Of a DNA stretch of 64,000 nt, positions 25,254-32,849 are shown piece by piece (position 1 is the stretch's first letter; every line of letters begins with the position of its first letter). Made by a program: the position numbers and the translations under genes. The notes beneath the pieces were generated by a model that was not told the DNA's origin, did not search any database, and saw nothing but the letters and a program-made list of their open reading frames with translations. Source of the DNA: Actinomycetes bacterium (GTDB lineage: Bacteria; Actinomycetota; Acidimicrobiia; Acidimicrobiales; Palsa-688); NCBI GenBank assembly GCA_021808665.1, contig JAKBBA010000016.1, forward strand, positions 9,080 through 73,079. Reading direction: 5' to 3'.

Positions 25254-25254
25254 A

Positions 25255-25282
25255 AGGCGAGCCCCTAGATAGGAGCTCGCCT
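25255..25282 (-). promoter_or_regulatory. leuA leader hairpin 1
   Basis: A 12-bp hairpin (AGGCGAGC... / ...GCTCGCCT, one U-G pair, AUCU loop) begins on the leader-peptide stop codon and ends one base before the terminator stem. A ribosome on the Leu codons, which lie 3-11 bases upstream, would affect its folding, so it is the likely switch element. Confidence 0.7.
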
Positions 25283-25331
25283 ATGGGAGAAGAAGTCGCC
25301 GGCTAGCGCAACAACCCACCAAGTTTGACAC
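25281..25331 (-). CDS. leuA leader peptide (attenuator)
   Basis: A GTG at 25329-25331 opens a 16-codon frame: MSNLVGCCASRRLLLP. It contains three consecutive Leu codons (CTT CTT CTC) near the end, plus one TTG earlier. The start lies seven bases after an extended -10 box (TGTTACAAT), so the message would be leaderless. An in-frame ATG at 25340 overlaps that box and is unlikely to be transcribed. The frame is followed at once by two hairpins and leuA. Such Leu-rich leaders control leuA by ribosome stalling in several actinobacteria. Confidence 0.8.
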   Translation of the reverse strand: MSNLVGCCASRRLLLP

Positions 25332-25338
25332 GAACTTC

Positions 25339-25347
25339 ATTGTAACA
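25339..25347 (-). promoter_or_regulatory. Extended -10 promoter of the leuA leader
   Basis: TGTTACAAT on the minus strand fits TGn-TAnnnT, seven bases before the leader-peptide GTG. No clear -35 is seen, as usual for extended -10 promoters. Confidence 0.6.
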
Positions 25348-25354
25348 GGTGCGG

Positions 25355-26233
25355 TTACCAGCGGGTGACGGTCGCCTGTGAACTGCTAGTGATCGCCAAG
25401 GACTCCTCGGGGCGCTCGTAGACGGACTGCACCGCCACTCGGCCCGGCCCCCAAAGCCGCAACCACACCTGCCGGTATGAGTATCCAGACCTCCACGCCG
25501 ACCCGGCAGCGTTTGGGTACTCGAGATGCAGCGCCATCCCCACCGACGCATCCTTATAGAGAAGGGATGTCGGCTGGATGCATATCGGTTGATTAGGAGC
25601 TAGGTCGCGGATGAACACGTTGCCGGGCGCGTGCAACAGCAGCAGGCCGTTGCCAGAAGCCGAGCTGAAACTGTCTACGTTGTAGCCGATCGGATAGTGA
25701 TATTCCTGCTGGTTGCCTGACGACGTCGTGTACCAGATTCCCGACTGACGCCAGCTGTAGTTCACGTTCGAGGTGGCGGCAAAGAACCTGTGCTCCCGTA
25801 CGAAGATCTCCTGACCCTGCCGGAGGGGTATCGCTACCACCTCTCCCGGGGCGTCCTCCGACAGGGCGATGTGCCCTGGGCCCTGGGCACTGAGCATCAC
25901 GAGCGGGAGGCCCGCCATGACACGGTTCCACCCACCGGCCATCGGCATCGCCTCCATAGTCACGCCTGGGTCGGCCCAAAGCACGCTGTGGTGCGAGAAG
26001 AAAATCCCGTCCTTATCTCCCAAGCCGAAGTCCGCCACCGGCACGGTGGTACCTTCGATCTGGCAAGTGGATCGACCGAAGTTGATCTTTGCCATGTCCC
26101 GAACCGGGGGCTGCTCCTCCCACCCGGAGTCACTGGTGACATCCCGAACGTCGAGCGGGGCCCCGCAGCTTGGACAACTCGTGCCGGTGGGGTCGCTGGA
26201 AGTCCTGCAGAAACGACAGACGTACGGTGCCAT
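25355..26233 (-). CDS. AIM24-family protein with N-terminal zinc ribbon (copy A)
   Basis: The 292 residues start with a short zinc ribbon (C-R-F-C at 6-9, C-P-S-C at 20-23, then G-A-P-L-D). An AIM24 (TIGR00266-like) beta-rich domain follows: F-F-S-H-H-S-V-L-W, G-P-G-H-I-A-L-S and R-E-H-R-F-F-A-A-T motifs and a glycine-rich L-L-L-L-H-A-P-G-N-V-F. The AIM24 fold resembles a trimeric barrel; its role in bacteria is not established. It lies directly upstream of the leuA leader and downstream of a paralogue; the two form a tandem pair separated by 29 bases. Confidence 0.85.
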   Translation of the reverse strand: MAPYVCRFCRTSSDPTGTSCPSCGAPLDVRDVTSDSGWEEQPPVRDMAKINFGRSTCQIEGTTVPVADFGLGDKDGIFFSHHSVLWADPGVTMEAMPMAGGWNRVMAGLPLVMLSAQGPGHIALSEDAPGEVVAIPLRQGQEIFVREHRFFAATSNVNYSWRQSGIWYTTSSGNQQEYHYPIGYNVDSFSSASGNGLLLLHAPGNVFIRDLAPNQPICIQPTSLLYKDASVGMALHLEYPNAAGSAWRSGYSYRQVWLRLWGPGRVAVQSVYERPEESLAITSSSQATVTRW

Positions 26234-26262
26234 CAGATGCGCCTCCTCGACATGGCGGAAAG

Positions 26263-27057
26263 CTACTCGGCGCCAGCGTGGACGTACATGGACTGGATGC
26301 CGACCCGACCTGGCCCCGTCATCTCCGCCATGTACATCCCGTGGCGCATCATTCCGGTTCGGACCTTCTGCTGGACGGTATTCATCGTTACAGACGAGTC
26401 TTTGTACAAGAAGCCGCCGGGCTCGACGAGGATCTTCTCCCCAGCCTTTAAGGTTCGTTCGAAGACGTTGCCGTATCCGTGCAAAAGCAGGATGCCCTGC
26501 TCACCTGAAGTGACAAAGCGGTCCATGTACATGCCCTCCCCGTGGAGGACGTTGGTCATTCCCTGGATCCTTACGAAGCTGTAGCTGATCGAATGCGAGG
26601 CTACGAGGAAGGCGTGTTCTCGGACGTCGAGCTCCATGCTTGGGTGCATCGGGAGCACTACGACTTCACCGGAAGCGTCGCGTGAAAAGGCGACCCTGCC
26701 GGGTCCGTGAGCGACGGAGATCACATGCGGCATACCGCCGAGCATGCGCTTGATCCCTCCGCCAGTGTTCATCGCTGAAAGCGGAGTGGACTCGTCTTTC
26801 CAAAGCAGCACGTGATGTTCGAAGAAGACCGAGTCTCCGCTGGCGAGGTTCACCTCCGCCACCGGGACGAGCTCGCCTTCGACCTGGCAGGTGCTGGAGG
26901 AGAAGCGAAACTCTGTCATATCCCGCAAACGCGGGGCTTCTTTCCAGCCGGAGTCGCTGACCACGTTCCGGGCGTCTAGGGGCGCCCCACAGGTCGAGCA
27001 GGTAGTCCTACCCGTATCGTTCTGCGACTTGCACCACTGACACTCGATGCGCTCCAT
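26263..27057 (-). CDS. AIM24-family protein with N-terminal zinc ribbon (copy B)
   Basis: It is a paralogue of the neighbour, with the same design: zinc ribbon (C-Q-W-C ... C-S-T-C-G-A-P-L-D) and AIM24 domain (F-F-E-H-H-V-L-L-W-K-D, G-P-G-R-V-A-F-S-R-D, R-E-H-A-F-L-V-A-S-H, L-L-L-H-G-Y-G-N-V-F-E). I place the start at ATG 27055-27057, seven bases after an extended -10 box, giving 264 residues; the ATG at 27069 would lie within that box. The pair probably arose by tandem duplication. Confidence 0.85.
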   Translation of the reverse strand: MERIECQWCKSQNDTGRTTCSTCGAPLDARNVVSDSGWKEAPRLRDMTEFRFSSSTCQVEGELVPVAEVNLASGDSVFFEHHVLLWKDESTPLSAMNTGGGIKRMLGGMPHVISVAHGPGRVAFSRDASGEVVVLPMHPSMELDVREHAFLVASHSISYSFVRIQGMTNVLHGEGMYMDRFVTSGEQGILLLHGYGNVFERTLKAGEKILVEPGGFLYKDSSVTMNTVQQKVRTGMMRHGMYMAEMTGPGRVGIQSMYVHAGAE

Positions 27058-27064
27058 GAGCGCG

Positions 27065-27073
27065 AGCATAACA
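27065..27073 (-). promoter_or_regulatory. Extended -10 promoter of the AIM24 pair
   Basis: TGTTATGCT on the minus strand fits TGn-TAnnnT and ends seven bases before the ATG at 27057, the same geometry as the leuA leader promoter. Confidence 0.55.
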
Positions 27074-27178
27074 CCAGTGTTCGATTCGGCTGGGCTGCTA
27101 CGAGTATGTGACTACTTTCTCATAGGTTTCTTAGCTTGTGCGACCATACTCGTTATCACCCGTACGAGGAGGGCCTTT

Positions 27179-27421
27179 GTGGACACTAACTGGATGGTTG
27201 AAGGAAAATGTCGCGACTTTCCCCCTGAGACCTTCTTCCCCAGCGACGGTGTTGGCGTAGAGGTGGCACGCAAGATCTGCGCAGACTGCACTGTGAAGTC
27301 CCCGTGCTTGGAATACGCCTTGGTCAATAGGATCGAGCACGGCGTCTGGGGCGGAGCTTCAGAGAGGGAGCGGCGACGCATAGCCCGTCAGAGGCGGGGC
27401 CTGCATCGCATCGGAGCCTAG
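27179..27421 (+). CDS. WhiB-family iron-sulfur transcription factor
   Basis: The 80-residue protein has the four WhiB cysteines (Cys11, Cys34, Cys37, Cys43; C-x2-C-x5-C) that hold a [4Fe-4S] cluster, then G-V-W-G-G and the basic E-R-E-R-R-R-I-A-R-Q-R-R tail that contacts DNA. WhiB proteins bind the main sigma factor and control development, redox or cell division. The GTG start is preceded by GAGGAGGG at a suitable distance; in-frame codons further upstream encode an implausible hydrophobic extension. Confidence 0.93.
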   Translation: MDTNWMVEGKCRDFPPETFFPSDGVGVEVARKICADCTVKSPCLEYALVNRIEHGVWGGASERERRRIARQRRGLHRIGA

Positions 27422-27529
27422 CTCTTAAGTTCAGACCCGCTCTCGGTCGAGCTAGTCCCGCCCAATGGCGTATTAGGTCTGGCCTGCCAATCCGAGGGAG
27501 TGGCTAGCCGTCCGAATTTGGTATCGATA

Positions 27530-27565
27530 CGGGCAGTTGCCGGCTGCCAGATGATGGACTGCCCG
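27530..27565. terminator. Bidirectional terminator-like hairpin
   Basis: CGGGCAGT / ACTGCCCG is a perfect 8-bp inverted repeat enclosing 20 bases, between the convergent WhiB and tatA genes. It lies 20 bases after the tatA stop. Confidence 0.5.
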
Positions 27566-27585
27566 GCGGGAGTTGGAGCTACTCG

Positions 27586-27954
27586 TTAGTTGCCGCTGGA
27601 CTCGCGTCGGATCCGATCCTCATGGGCCTTGAGCAGCTCGTCGAGCTGCGCTGGCGTCAAAGTCAGAGCTGCCTCTCCTGCAGCGCTTGGAGCGGCTTGC
27701 GCCTGCGAGGACTGCACCACGGGGGGAGCTTGGACTACAGGGGGAGCTGTGGATGAGATAACTCCGGCCGCCGGAGGCAGCCCGCTAGAGTTTGCTCGCG
27801 CCTCGTCTTCGGCTTCGCTCTGGGCCTTTTTGAACTCTCGGCCAGCCAAGCCCACGTTGCGGGCGATCTTAGGAAGCTGCGCTCCCCCCACGAGAACGAT
27901 CAAGGCCACGACGATCACTATCAGGCCGTCTCCACCGAACACGTTTGCGATCAT
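27586..27954 (-). CDS. tatA: Sec-independent translocase subunit TatA/TatE type
   Basis: TatA forms the pore of the twin-arginine export system. From the ATG at 27952-27954 the product has 122 residues: a short N-terminal membrane helix (G-L-I-V-I-V-V-A-L-I-V-L-V-G-G), the hinge Q-L-P-K-I-A-R-N, an amphipathic helix (G-L-A-G-R-E-F-K-K-A) and a long Pro/Ala/Gln-rich tail ending in a charged helix. The longer frame starting at 28005 puts 17 non-typical residues before the helix. TatC is not in the window. Confidence 0.88.
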   Translation of the reverse strand: MIANVFGGDGLIVIVVALIVLVGGAQLPKIARNVGLAGREFKKAQSEAEDEARANSSGLPPAAGVISSTAPPVVQAPPVVQSSQAQAAPSAAGEAALTLTPAQLDELLKAHEDRIRRESSGN

Positions 27955-28024
27955 GTAACAACTGTACCCCCGCCACCTTGCTACTTTCGACGGGCATCGG
28001 GACACTGCGTATGGATTGTCGATA

Positions 28025-28936
28025 ATGGGTCACGAAACCCTCTTCGAATGCGTCGTCAACGTCAGCGAGGGCCGCGACCTCGACGTGGTCGACTACATAG
28101 GCCGAGCGGGCGGAAGGTGCCTCCTAGACGTGCACTCTGATCGATACCACAACCGGTCTGTGTTCACGTTGGCGGGGCCACGTAACCTCTTGGCCGGCGC
28201 CGTCCAGGGCGTTGCGTCAGCCACCTTGAACCGAGTCGATATAACCAAGCACAGCGGAGTCCACCCGCGAATAGGAGCTTTGGACGTCGTCCCTTTTGTC
28301 GATCTCACAGCTGTGTTAGGTCGCGTTGGACAGACCAGTCAGGTCCGCACGTCAGGGTCTACATCTCCGCTCGAACCAGGTAAGACTAGCCCAGAAGCCT
28401 GCACAGAGCGGGACCGCTTCGCGATCTGGGCCGCAGAGAACCTGAGCTTGCCTTGCTTTCTCTACGGCGACGAACGGTCCTTGCCAGAGGTCCGTCGCGG
28501 CGCTTGGAGGGGGTTCATGCCAGACGCGGGTCCGCCCCGTCCACACCCTACGGCCGGAGCGGTGGCGGTAGGGTGCCGGCCTGCTCTGGTTGCATACAAC
28601 GTGTGGCTCGCTGATGCGGACCTCGACACTGCCAAAGCGATCGCAGCGTCTCTCAGGTCACCTGAAGTAAAGGCGCTGGGGCTCCAAGTTGGTGAGTCTG
28701 CCCAGGTCTCGTGCAACCTCGTCCGCCCGTTCTTACGGGGCCCAAGCTTCGTCTATGACGCCGTGGCCACTCTGGCGCCTGTGTCGAGCGCAGAGTTGGT
28801 CGGGTTGATACCTCGCAAAGTCCTGAGAACCCAATCGCGCTCACGATGGCAGGAATTGGACCTCTCGGAGGAGAAGACGATCGAGGCCCGCCTCGAAGAG
28901 GCGGGCCTCGATGGGGGAAGGTTCGAACTGTACTGA
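28025..28936 (+). CDS. Glutamate formimidoyltransferase
   Basis: The 303 residues match the formiminotransferase half of FTCD, which moves the formimino group from formiminoglutamate to tetrahydrofolate. Landmarks are C-V-V-N-V-S-E-G-R, D-V-H-S-D-R-Y-H-N-R-S-V-F-T and H-P-R-I-G-A-L-D-V-V-P-F, in their usual order. The cyclodeaminase half is missing, as in many bacteria. The ATG at 28025 is the best start; a TTG nine bases earlier is possible. No histidine-degradation genes are nearby. The 3' end of the coding region contains a perfect 15-bp hairpin (28880-28912). Confidence 0.9.
   Translation: MGHETLFECVVNVSEGRDLDVVDYIGRAGGRCLLDVHSDRYHNRSVFTLAGPRNLLAGAVQGVASATLNRVDITKHSGVHPRIGALDVVPFVDLTAVLGRVGQTSQVRTSGSTSPLEPGKTSPEACTERDRFAIWAAENLSLPCFLYGDERSLPEVRRGAWRGFMPDAGPPRPHPTAGAVAVGCRPALVAYNVWLADADLDTAKAIAASLRSPEVKALGLQVGESAQVSCNLVRPFLRGPSFVYDAVATLAPVSSAELVGLIPRKVLRTQSRSRWQELDLSEEKTIEARLEEAGLDGGRFELY
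28880..28912. terminator. Perfect 15-bp hairpin inside the 3' end of a coding region
   Basis: Fifteen bases starting ATCGAGGCCC pair perfectly with GAGGCGGGCCTCGAT across a GAA loop. The repeat lies in codons for I-E-A-R-L-E-E-A-G-L-D near the end of the formimidoyltransferase gene and 34 bases after the stop of the convergent whiB gene. It has no T tract. It most likely ends the whiB transcript while also coding for protein. Confidence 0.5.
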
Positions 28937-28946
28937 CATCTCAGCA

Positions 28947-29282
28947 TCAGCCAGCTACGGCAGCCTTGGCCTCCAAGGTTCGACGTCGACGGATCTTGCG
29001 GCGCTCCCGCTCGCTCAAGCCGCCCCAAATGCCAAACTTCTCTCCGTAGCTGACTGCATACTCGAGACACTCCTCACGAACCACGCAACCGCGACAAACC
29101 TCTTTAGCCTCTCGAGTGGAACTTCCCCGCTCCGGGAAGAAAAGATCTGGGTCGACGCCCATACAGTTCGCCTTACGCTGCCAGGACGGATGGGGTCCGC
29201 CAATCAGATTGACTATGTTGCTGACCACTGTCTCCTCGATTTCCGGCGCCCTAGGGTTGTGCAACATGCAGAGGACCTTCAA
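28947..29282 (-). CDS. WhiB-family iron-sulfur transcription factor
   Basis: The frame gives 111 residues from TTG 29282, or 106 from the ATG at 29265-29267. It has W-Q-R-K-A-N-C, D-P-D-L-F-F-P-E-R-G-S-S-T-R-E-A-K, then C-R-G-C-V-V-R-E-E-C-L-E-Y-A (C-x2-C-x5-C), G-I-W-G-G-L-S-E-R-E-R-R and an Arg-rich tail. The cluster cysteines and DNA-binding tail are complete. The pattern resembles the WhiB2/WhmD type associated with septation, though the assignment is tentative. AGGGGAG lies seven bases before the TTG. Confidence 0.92.
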   Translation of the reverse strand: MKVLCMLHNPRAPEIEETVVSNIVNLIGGPHPSWQRKANCMGVDPDLFFPERGSSTREAKEVCRGCVVREECLEYAVSYGEKFGIWGGLSERERRKIRRRRTLEAKAAVAG

Positions 29283-29401
29283 CCACTCCCCTGCACGTAA
29301 CTACACCACTGTAATACTGTTCGATCCGGAAGAAGATATCAAGATTTTCGTCCGATTTTTTTTCTCCGGTCGCCTTCGATCGGTGATCGTGGCGACTCCG
29401 T

Positions 29402-30061
29402 CTAGGAGGTAAGGATCGACTTGACCGCGTCCTCGGCGCCCTCAGCGACGAGGACGATCACCTCGTCGCCAGCTGCCAAGACGATGTCACCGCGCGGCAC
29501 CACCACACGGCGGCTGCGCACCACGGCGACGACGCTTGAATCCCTCGGCATACCCAGATCGGCTATCGCGCGATCGACGGCAGGCGAGGAGGCGTCGAGG
29601 GTCACTTCTACCAAGCCGGCGCGGCCGTCTGCGAGGCTCATCAGCGGGACCAAGGTCCCCACCGACAGAGCCTCTTCGACCAGTGCAGTCATAAGGTGCG
29701 GCGTCGAAACTGCCACGTCGACCCCCCACGTCTCGTTGAACAACCAGATGTTCTTGGGATGGTTAACCCTGGCGATCACTCTCGGAACGGCGAACTCCTG
29801 TTTGGACAACAAGGAGACCACCAGGTTGTCTTCGTCGTCTCCCGTGCACGCTACGACGACGTCCGCCGAGTCGAACTCAGCCTGAGACAGGACGCTAACT
29901 TCGCAGGCGTCGCCCGGCACCCACCTCCAGCCTGTCTGGCCCGCCTGGCGGCTGACGACTGCGTCGTCGACCTCGACGATCAGGACCTCGTGGCCGTTAC
30001 GCGACAGGTCGCGAGCGATGGAACGACCTACCACCCCTCCACCGGCGATTGAGACTTTCAT
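29402..30061 (-). CDS. trkA: TrkA-type potassium uptake regulator (second of pair)
   Basis: The 219-residue protein has an RCK/TrkA-N Rossmann domain opening M-K-V-S-I-A-G-G-G-V-V-G-R-S-I-A, with an acidic strand end (E-V-D-D) for the nucleotide ribose and A-C-T-G-D-D-E-D-N. A TrkA-C domain forms the last 80 residues. It gates K+ channels or Trk/Ktr transporters in response to NAD(H)/ATP. The ATG at 30059-30061 overlaps the stop of the upstream trkA by four bases; the open frame upstream of it is read-through of another frame. No transporter subunit is in the window. Confidence 0.92.
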   Translation of the reverse strand: MKVSIAGGGVVGRSIARDLSRNGHEVLIVEVDDAVVSRQAGQTGWRWVPGDACEVSVLSQAEFDSADVVVACTGDDEDNLVVSLLSKQEFAVPRVIARVNHPKNIWLFNETWGVDVAVSTPHLMTALVEEALSVGTLVPLMSLADGRAGLVEVTLDASSPAVDRAIADLGMPRDSSVVAVVRSRRVVVPRGDIVLAAGDEVIVLVAEGAEDAVKSILTS

Positions 30062-30729
30062 CGCCCACCTTTGGCGACTGCGCCCGACATCAACAGTGCC
30101 CTCATTTCGTTGATGTGCTCTGTGCACACTGCCATATGGACGATGTCTCCTTCTTGGCCGACCAAACCCGGCTTCACAAGTTGGGACAGGACCCCCCTCG
30201 TGACTAGAACAGGCCTCCACTTGTCTCCTGCCGCCAGTTCGGCGACGGGCTTGCCGCAGTGAGCTTCGGGTAGCGGGACTTCGACCAGGTTCACGGTCCC
30301 CGTCGGGTCGGTCCACTCAGAACTGACCTCGCCCGGTATGAGTCGCCTGGCCACCTGATCGACGGTCCAGCTGACTGTCGCCACCGTTGGGATACCAAGT
30401 CGTTGGTATATCGCGGCCCTGCGGGGATCGTAGATCCTTGCCACGACGTTGCTGACTTCGAAGCATTCCCGGGCTATACGGGCAGTCAGTATGTTCGTGT
30501 TGTCCCCGCTCGTAACGGCCGCAACCGCCCCGGCACGCTCGATCCCAGCTCTGCGAAGGTCGTCTTGATCGAAGCCGAACCCGACCACCTGTTCGCAATC
30601 CCACTCAGAGGAAAGGCGTCGAAAAGCGACCGGGTTCTTGTCGAGGACCGCTACCGTGTGATCCTCCCTGCGAAGCCTGCCGGCGAGCTCGCTTCCTACC
30701 CGGCCGCAGCCGACGACAATGACGTGCAC
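30058..30729 (-). CDS. trkA: TrkA-type potassium uptake regulator (first of pair)
   Basis: The 223-residue protein starts M-H-V-I-V-V-G-C-G-R-V-G-S-E-L-A, a complete TrkA-N nucleotide-binding motif, with V-L-D-K-N at the second strand, V-T-S-G-D-N-T-N near residue 70 and a TrkA-C domain at the end. Together with its neighbour it forms a two-gene unit like ceoB-ceoC in mycobacteria, where the two proteins probably form a mixed ring. Confidence 0.92.
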   Translation of the reverse strand: MHVIVVGCGRVGSELAGRLRREDHTVAVLDKNPVAFRRLSSEWDCEQVVGFGFDQDDLRRAGIERAGAVAAVTSGDNTNILTARIARECFEVSNVVARIYDPRRAAIYQRLGIPTVATVSWTVDQVARRLIPGEVSSEWTDPTGTVNLVEVPLPEAHCGKPVAELAAGDKWRPVLVTRGVLSQLVKPGLVGQEGDIVHMAVCTEHINEMRALLMSGAVAKGGR

Positions 30730-30810
30730 CTGCCAAGCTTAAGCGAGATCCGACTTGGCGGCGAACTCGTGACGCTCGCCAGGCGCAAGGGCTCTCGGGT
30801 TTCAAGTCTT

Positions 30811-30830
30811 CGGGGAAACCTATTCCCCCG
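30811..30830 (-). terminator. Terminator-like hairpin after the VWA gene
   Basis: On the minus strand CGGGGGAA-TAGG-TTTCCCCG forms an 8-bp stem with one G-U pair, nine bases after the VWA stop codon and before the trkA pair. No long T-run follows. Confidence 0.45.
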
Positions 30831-30839
30831 GTCGTCGGA

Positions 30840-32843
30840 TCAGGCGCTGCGACGCTGGACCCGCTTGTGCTCCAAGAAGTCGACAAGTACGTAGCTGCCG
30901 AGGCTCTCAGGGGTTGTGTAGAAGGCTCGGCCCCCGTTGATTTGGGTCATCTTCTCTACGAAGCTACGCAGGTAGCCCGTTGCGTCGAGCATGAACGTGT
31001 TCAGTCGAATCCCATCTCGGGTCAGCCTCGCCACCTCCTGGAGGGTGACCCTCACAGTCTCGGGAGTCGGCGGGTAGTCGAAGAACGGTTCGCCGTTCGC
31101 AAGTATGTGCGCCGTCGGCTCGCCGTCGGTGATCATGATCACCTGCTTGGTACCTGACTTTCCCGACAGCATCCGCCTGGCGAGGATCAGGGCGTGCTGC
31201 ATATTCGTCCCGTAGGTATAGTCCCAAGAGACCTCGGGTAGCGAGCTGGCTTTCAACTCCCTTGCCAGTTCGCCGAAGCCGACCATGCCGAGGAAGTCAC
31301 GCGGGTACTGGCCGCTGATCAGTGACTGCAGAGCCATAGCCACTTTCTTAGCCGCCAGGAAATTCCCCCTCATCGGCATCGACAGCGAAAGGTCGATCGC
31401 CAAAACCGTCGAGGACGATGTCACGGTCTCCGTCTGATCCACTTCGAAATCATCAGGCTCGAGGCGGACCGGCAGCCCCGAGCCCCCACGGCGCAGAGCG
31501 TTACGGACGGTTCTCTCTATCGAGAGGTTGAACGGGTCGCCCCACTCGTACGGCTTGGTCTCGAAGGTCCGCTCGTGGCCGACTCCGAGACGCTGTACCT
31601 GATGACCTCCAGTGCGGTCCTTCATAACCTTCGAGAACAGTTCGGACAGCGCATTACGGCCGATCTTGCGCAAGCCGCGCGGGGTGAGCTCCAAGCGTCC
31701 CCCTTTGGTGTCCATGAGACCCGCCTCGGCCAACTGGCGTGCTATGCGAGCGAGCTGCTCCAACGATCGTGCCGCGTCGTCGCCGACTAGTTCCCTCGCC
31801 TTGTCGATATCCACCTCGGCTAGGGCACCCGGGTTGGAGGCGGTGGTAAGCATCGACTCCAGACTGTCGAGGTCGCCGAGGTTGTTGAGCACCGAGGCGG
31901 CTTCGGTCAGGCCCAGCGGATCTCCCCCGCTGAAGCTGTAACCCCCCTCCCATCCTGCTCCGGGAAACGCTCCCCGCAGGTTTCCTCTCAGCCGTTCCAC
32001 TTGCCACTTGAGATCTAGATCCTCCAGCAGTGCGTCCGACAGACGCTGCAACTCTGCCCTTTGGTCAGGAGTCATCGAGTTGAGCAACTGGGACATTGCC
32101 GCCATCTGGCGCGCCATCCCTTCGAGCAGTTCGTCAAGGCTCGCTGGGTTGCCTGGGAACATGTCGCCGAACCGGGCCATGAAGTCCTCGAACGCGCCAG
32201 AGGTATCCCGGCCCGCCGCGCGCGCTTCGATCATCTGGTTGAGATGGTCGAACATTTCCCTCATCCGCTGCAGCGACTCAGGAGACATGTCCGACATCGC
32301 CTCGGACATCTGGTTGAACTGGCTCTGAAGAACCTGGGACCGTAGTTCCTCGACGAGCTCCTCAAAGCTCTGATGCGCAGAGGAGCTCGTCCAGTCGTAG
32401 TCTTGAAGGGAGCGGATCTGACCTGCCAGGTCAGGGGGTAGAAGGTCCAAAGCGATCGACCGCTCAGCGATAGCTTCGTCGCTCACGCCTGCTCTGCGTT
32501 GGTCTCCGGAGCCTTCCGCCTGCTCGCGAGCTGCGTCGAGTGACCTCCTCTCGGCGTCTACGATCTCTCTTAGCCTCTCAGCCACCTCGGAGAACGGCTC
32601 CCCGAGGTCGTGCTTTTCAAGCAGCTCGGCTTTGCGCTCCCGCAGCTTTTGGAGGATGTCGCGTAGCCCCTCCACCCGGCGACCATTTCGATCGGTGAAG
32701 CCACGTTGGAGAAGTCTGTGCAGCGCTTGATTCAAGTCGCCGTGGAAAAGCAAATCGTCGGTGAGCTGAGCGAACACGTCGTCAGCGTCGAAGTCGAACC
32801 CGGTCTGGGTTCCGTCCCAACGAGAGTAGGTGAATCCGGCCAC
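30840..32843 (-). CDS. VWA-domain protein paired with an AAA ATPase
   Basis: The 667-residue protein has a long helical, charged N-terminal part (about 1-400) with Met/Gln-rich stretches, and a C-terminal von Willebrand A domain. The metal-binding MIDAS motif D-L-S-L-S is near residue 485 (A-I-D-L-S-L-S-M), with T-D-G-E-P later. It lies six bases downstream of the AAA gene. The pair resembles Mg-chelatase-type I/D partners and mycobacterial Rv0958-Rv0959; such pairs remodel or insert metals into target proteins. No tetrapyrrole chelatase H gene is here, so chlorophyll or cobalt roles are unlikely. Confidence 0.87.
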   Translation of the reverse strand: MAGFTYSRWDGTQTGFDFDADDVFAQLTDDLLFHGDLNQALHRLLQRGFTDRNGRRVEGLRDILQKLRERKAELLEKHDLGEPFSEVAERLREIVDAERRSLDAAREQAEGSGDQRRAGVSDEAIAERSIALDLLPPDLAGQIRSLQDYDWTSSSAHQSFEELVEELRSQVLQSQFNQMSEAMSDMSPESLQRMREMFDHLNQMIEARAAGRDTSGAFEDFMARFGDMFPGNPASLDELLEGMARQMAAMSQLLNSMTPDQRAELQRLSDALLEDLDLKWQVERLRGNLRGAFPGAGWEGGYSFSGGDPLGLTEAASVLNNLGDLDSLESMLTTASNPGALAEVDIDKARELVGDDAARSLEQLARIARQLAEAGLMDTKGGRLELTPRGLRKIGRNALSELFSKVMKDRTGGHQVQRLGVGHERTFETKPYEWGDPFNLSIERTVRNALRRGGSGLPVRLEPDDFEVDQTETVTSSSTVLAIDLSLSMPMRGNFLAAKKVAMALQSLISGQYPRDFLGMVGFGELARELKASSLPEVSWDYTYGTNMQHALILARRMLSGKSGTKQVIMITDGEPTAHILANGEPFFDYPPTPETVRVTLQEVARLTRDGIRLNTFMLDATGYLRSFVEKMTQINGGRAFYTTPESLGSYVLVDFLEHKRVQRRSA

Positions 32844-32849
32844 CGCCAG

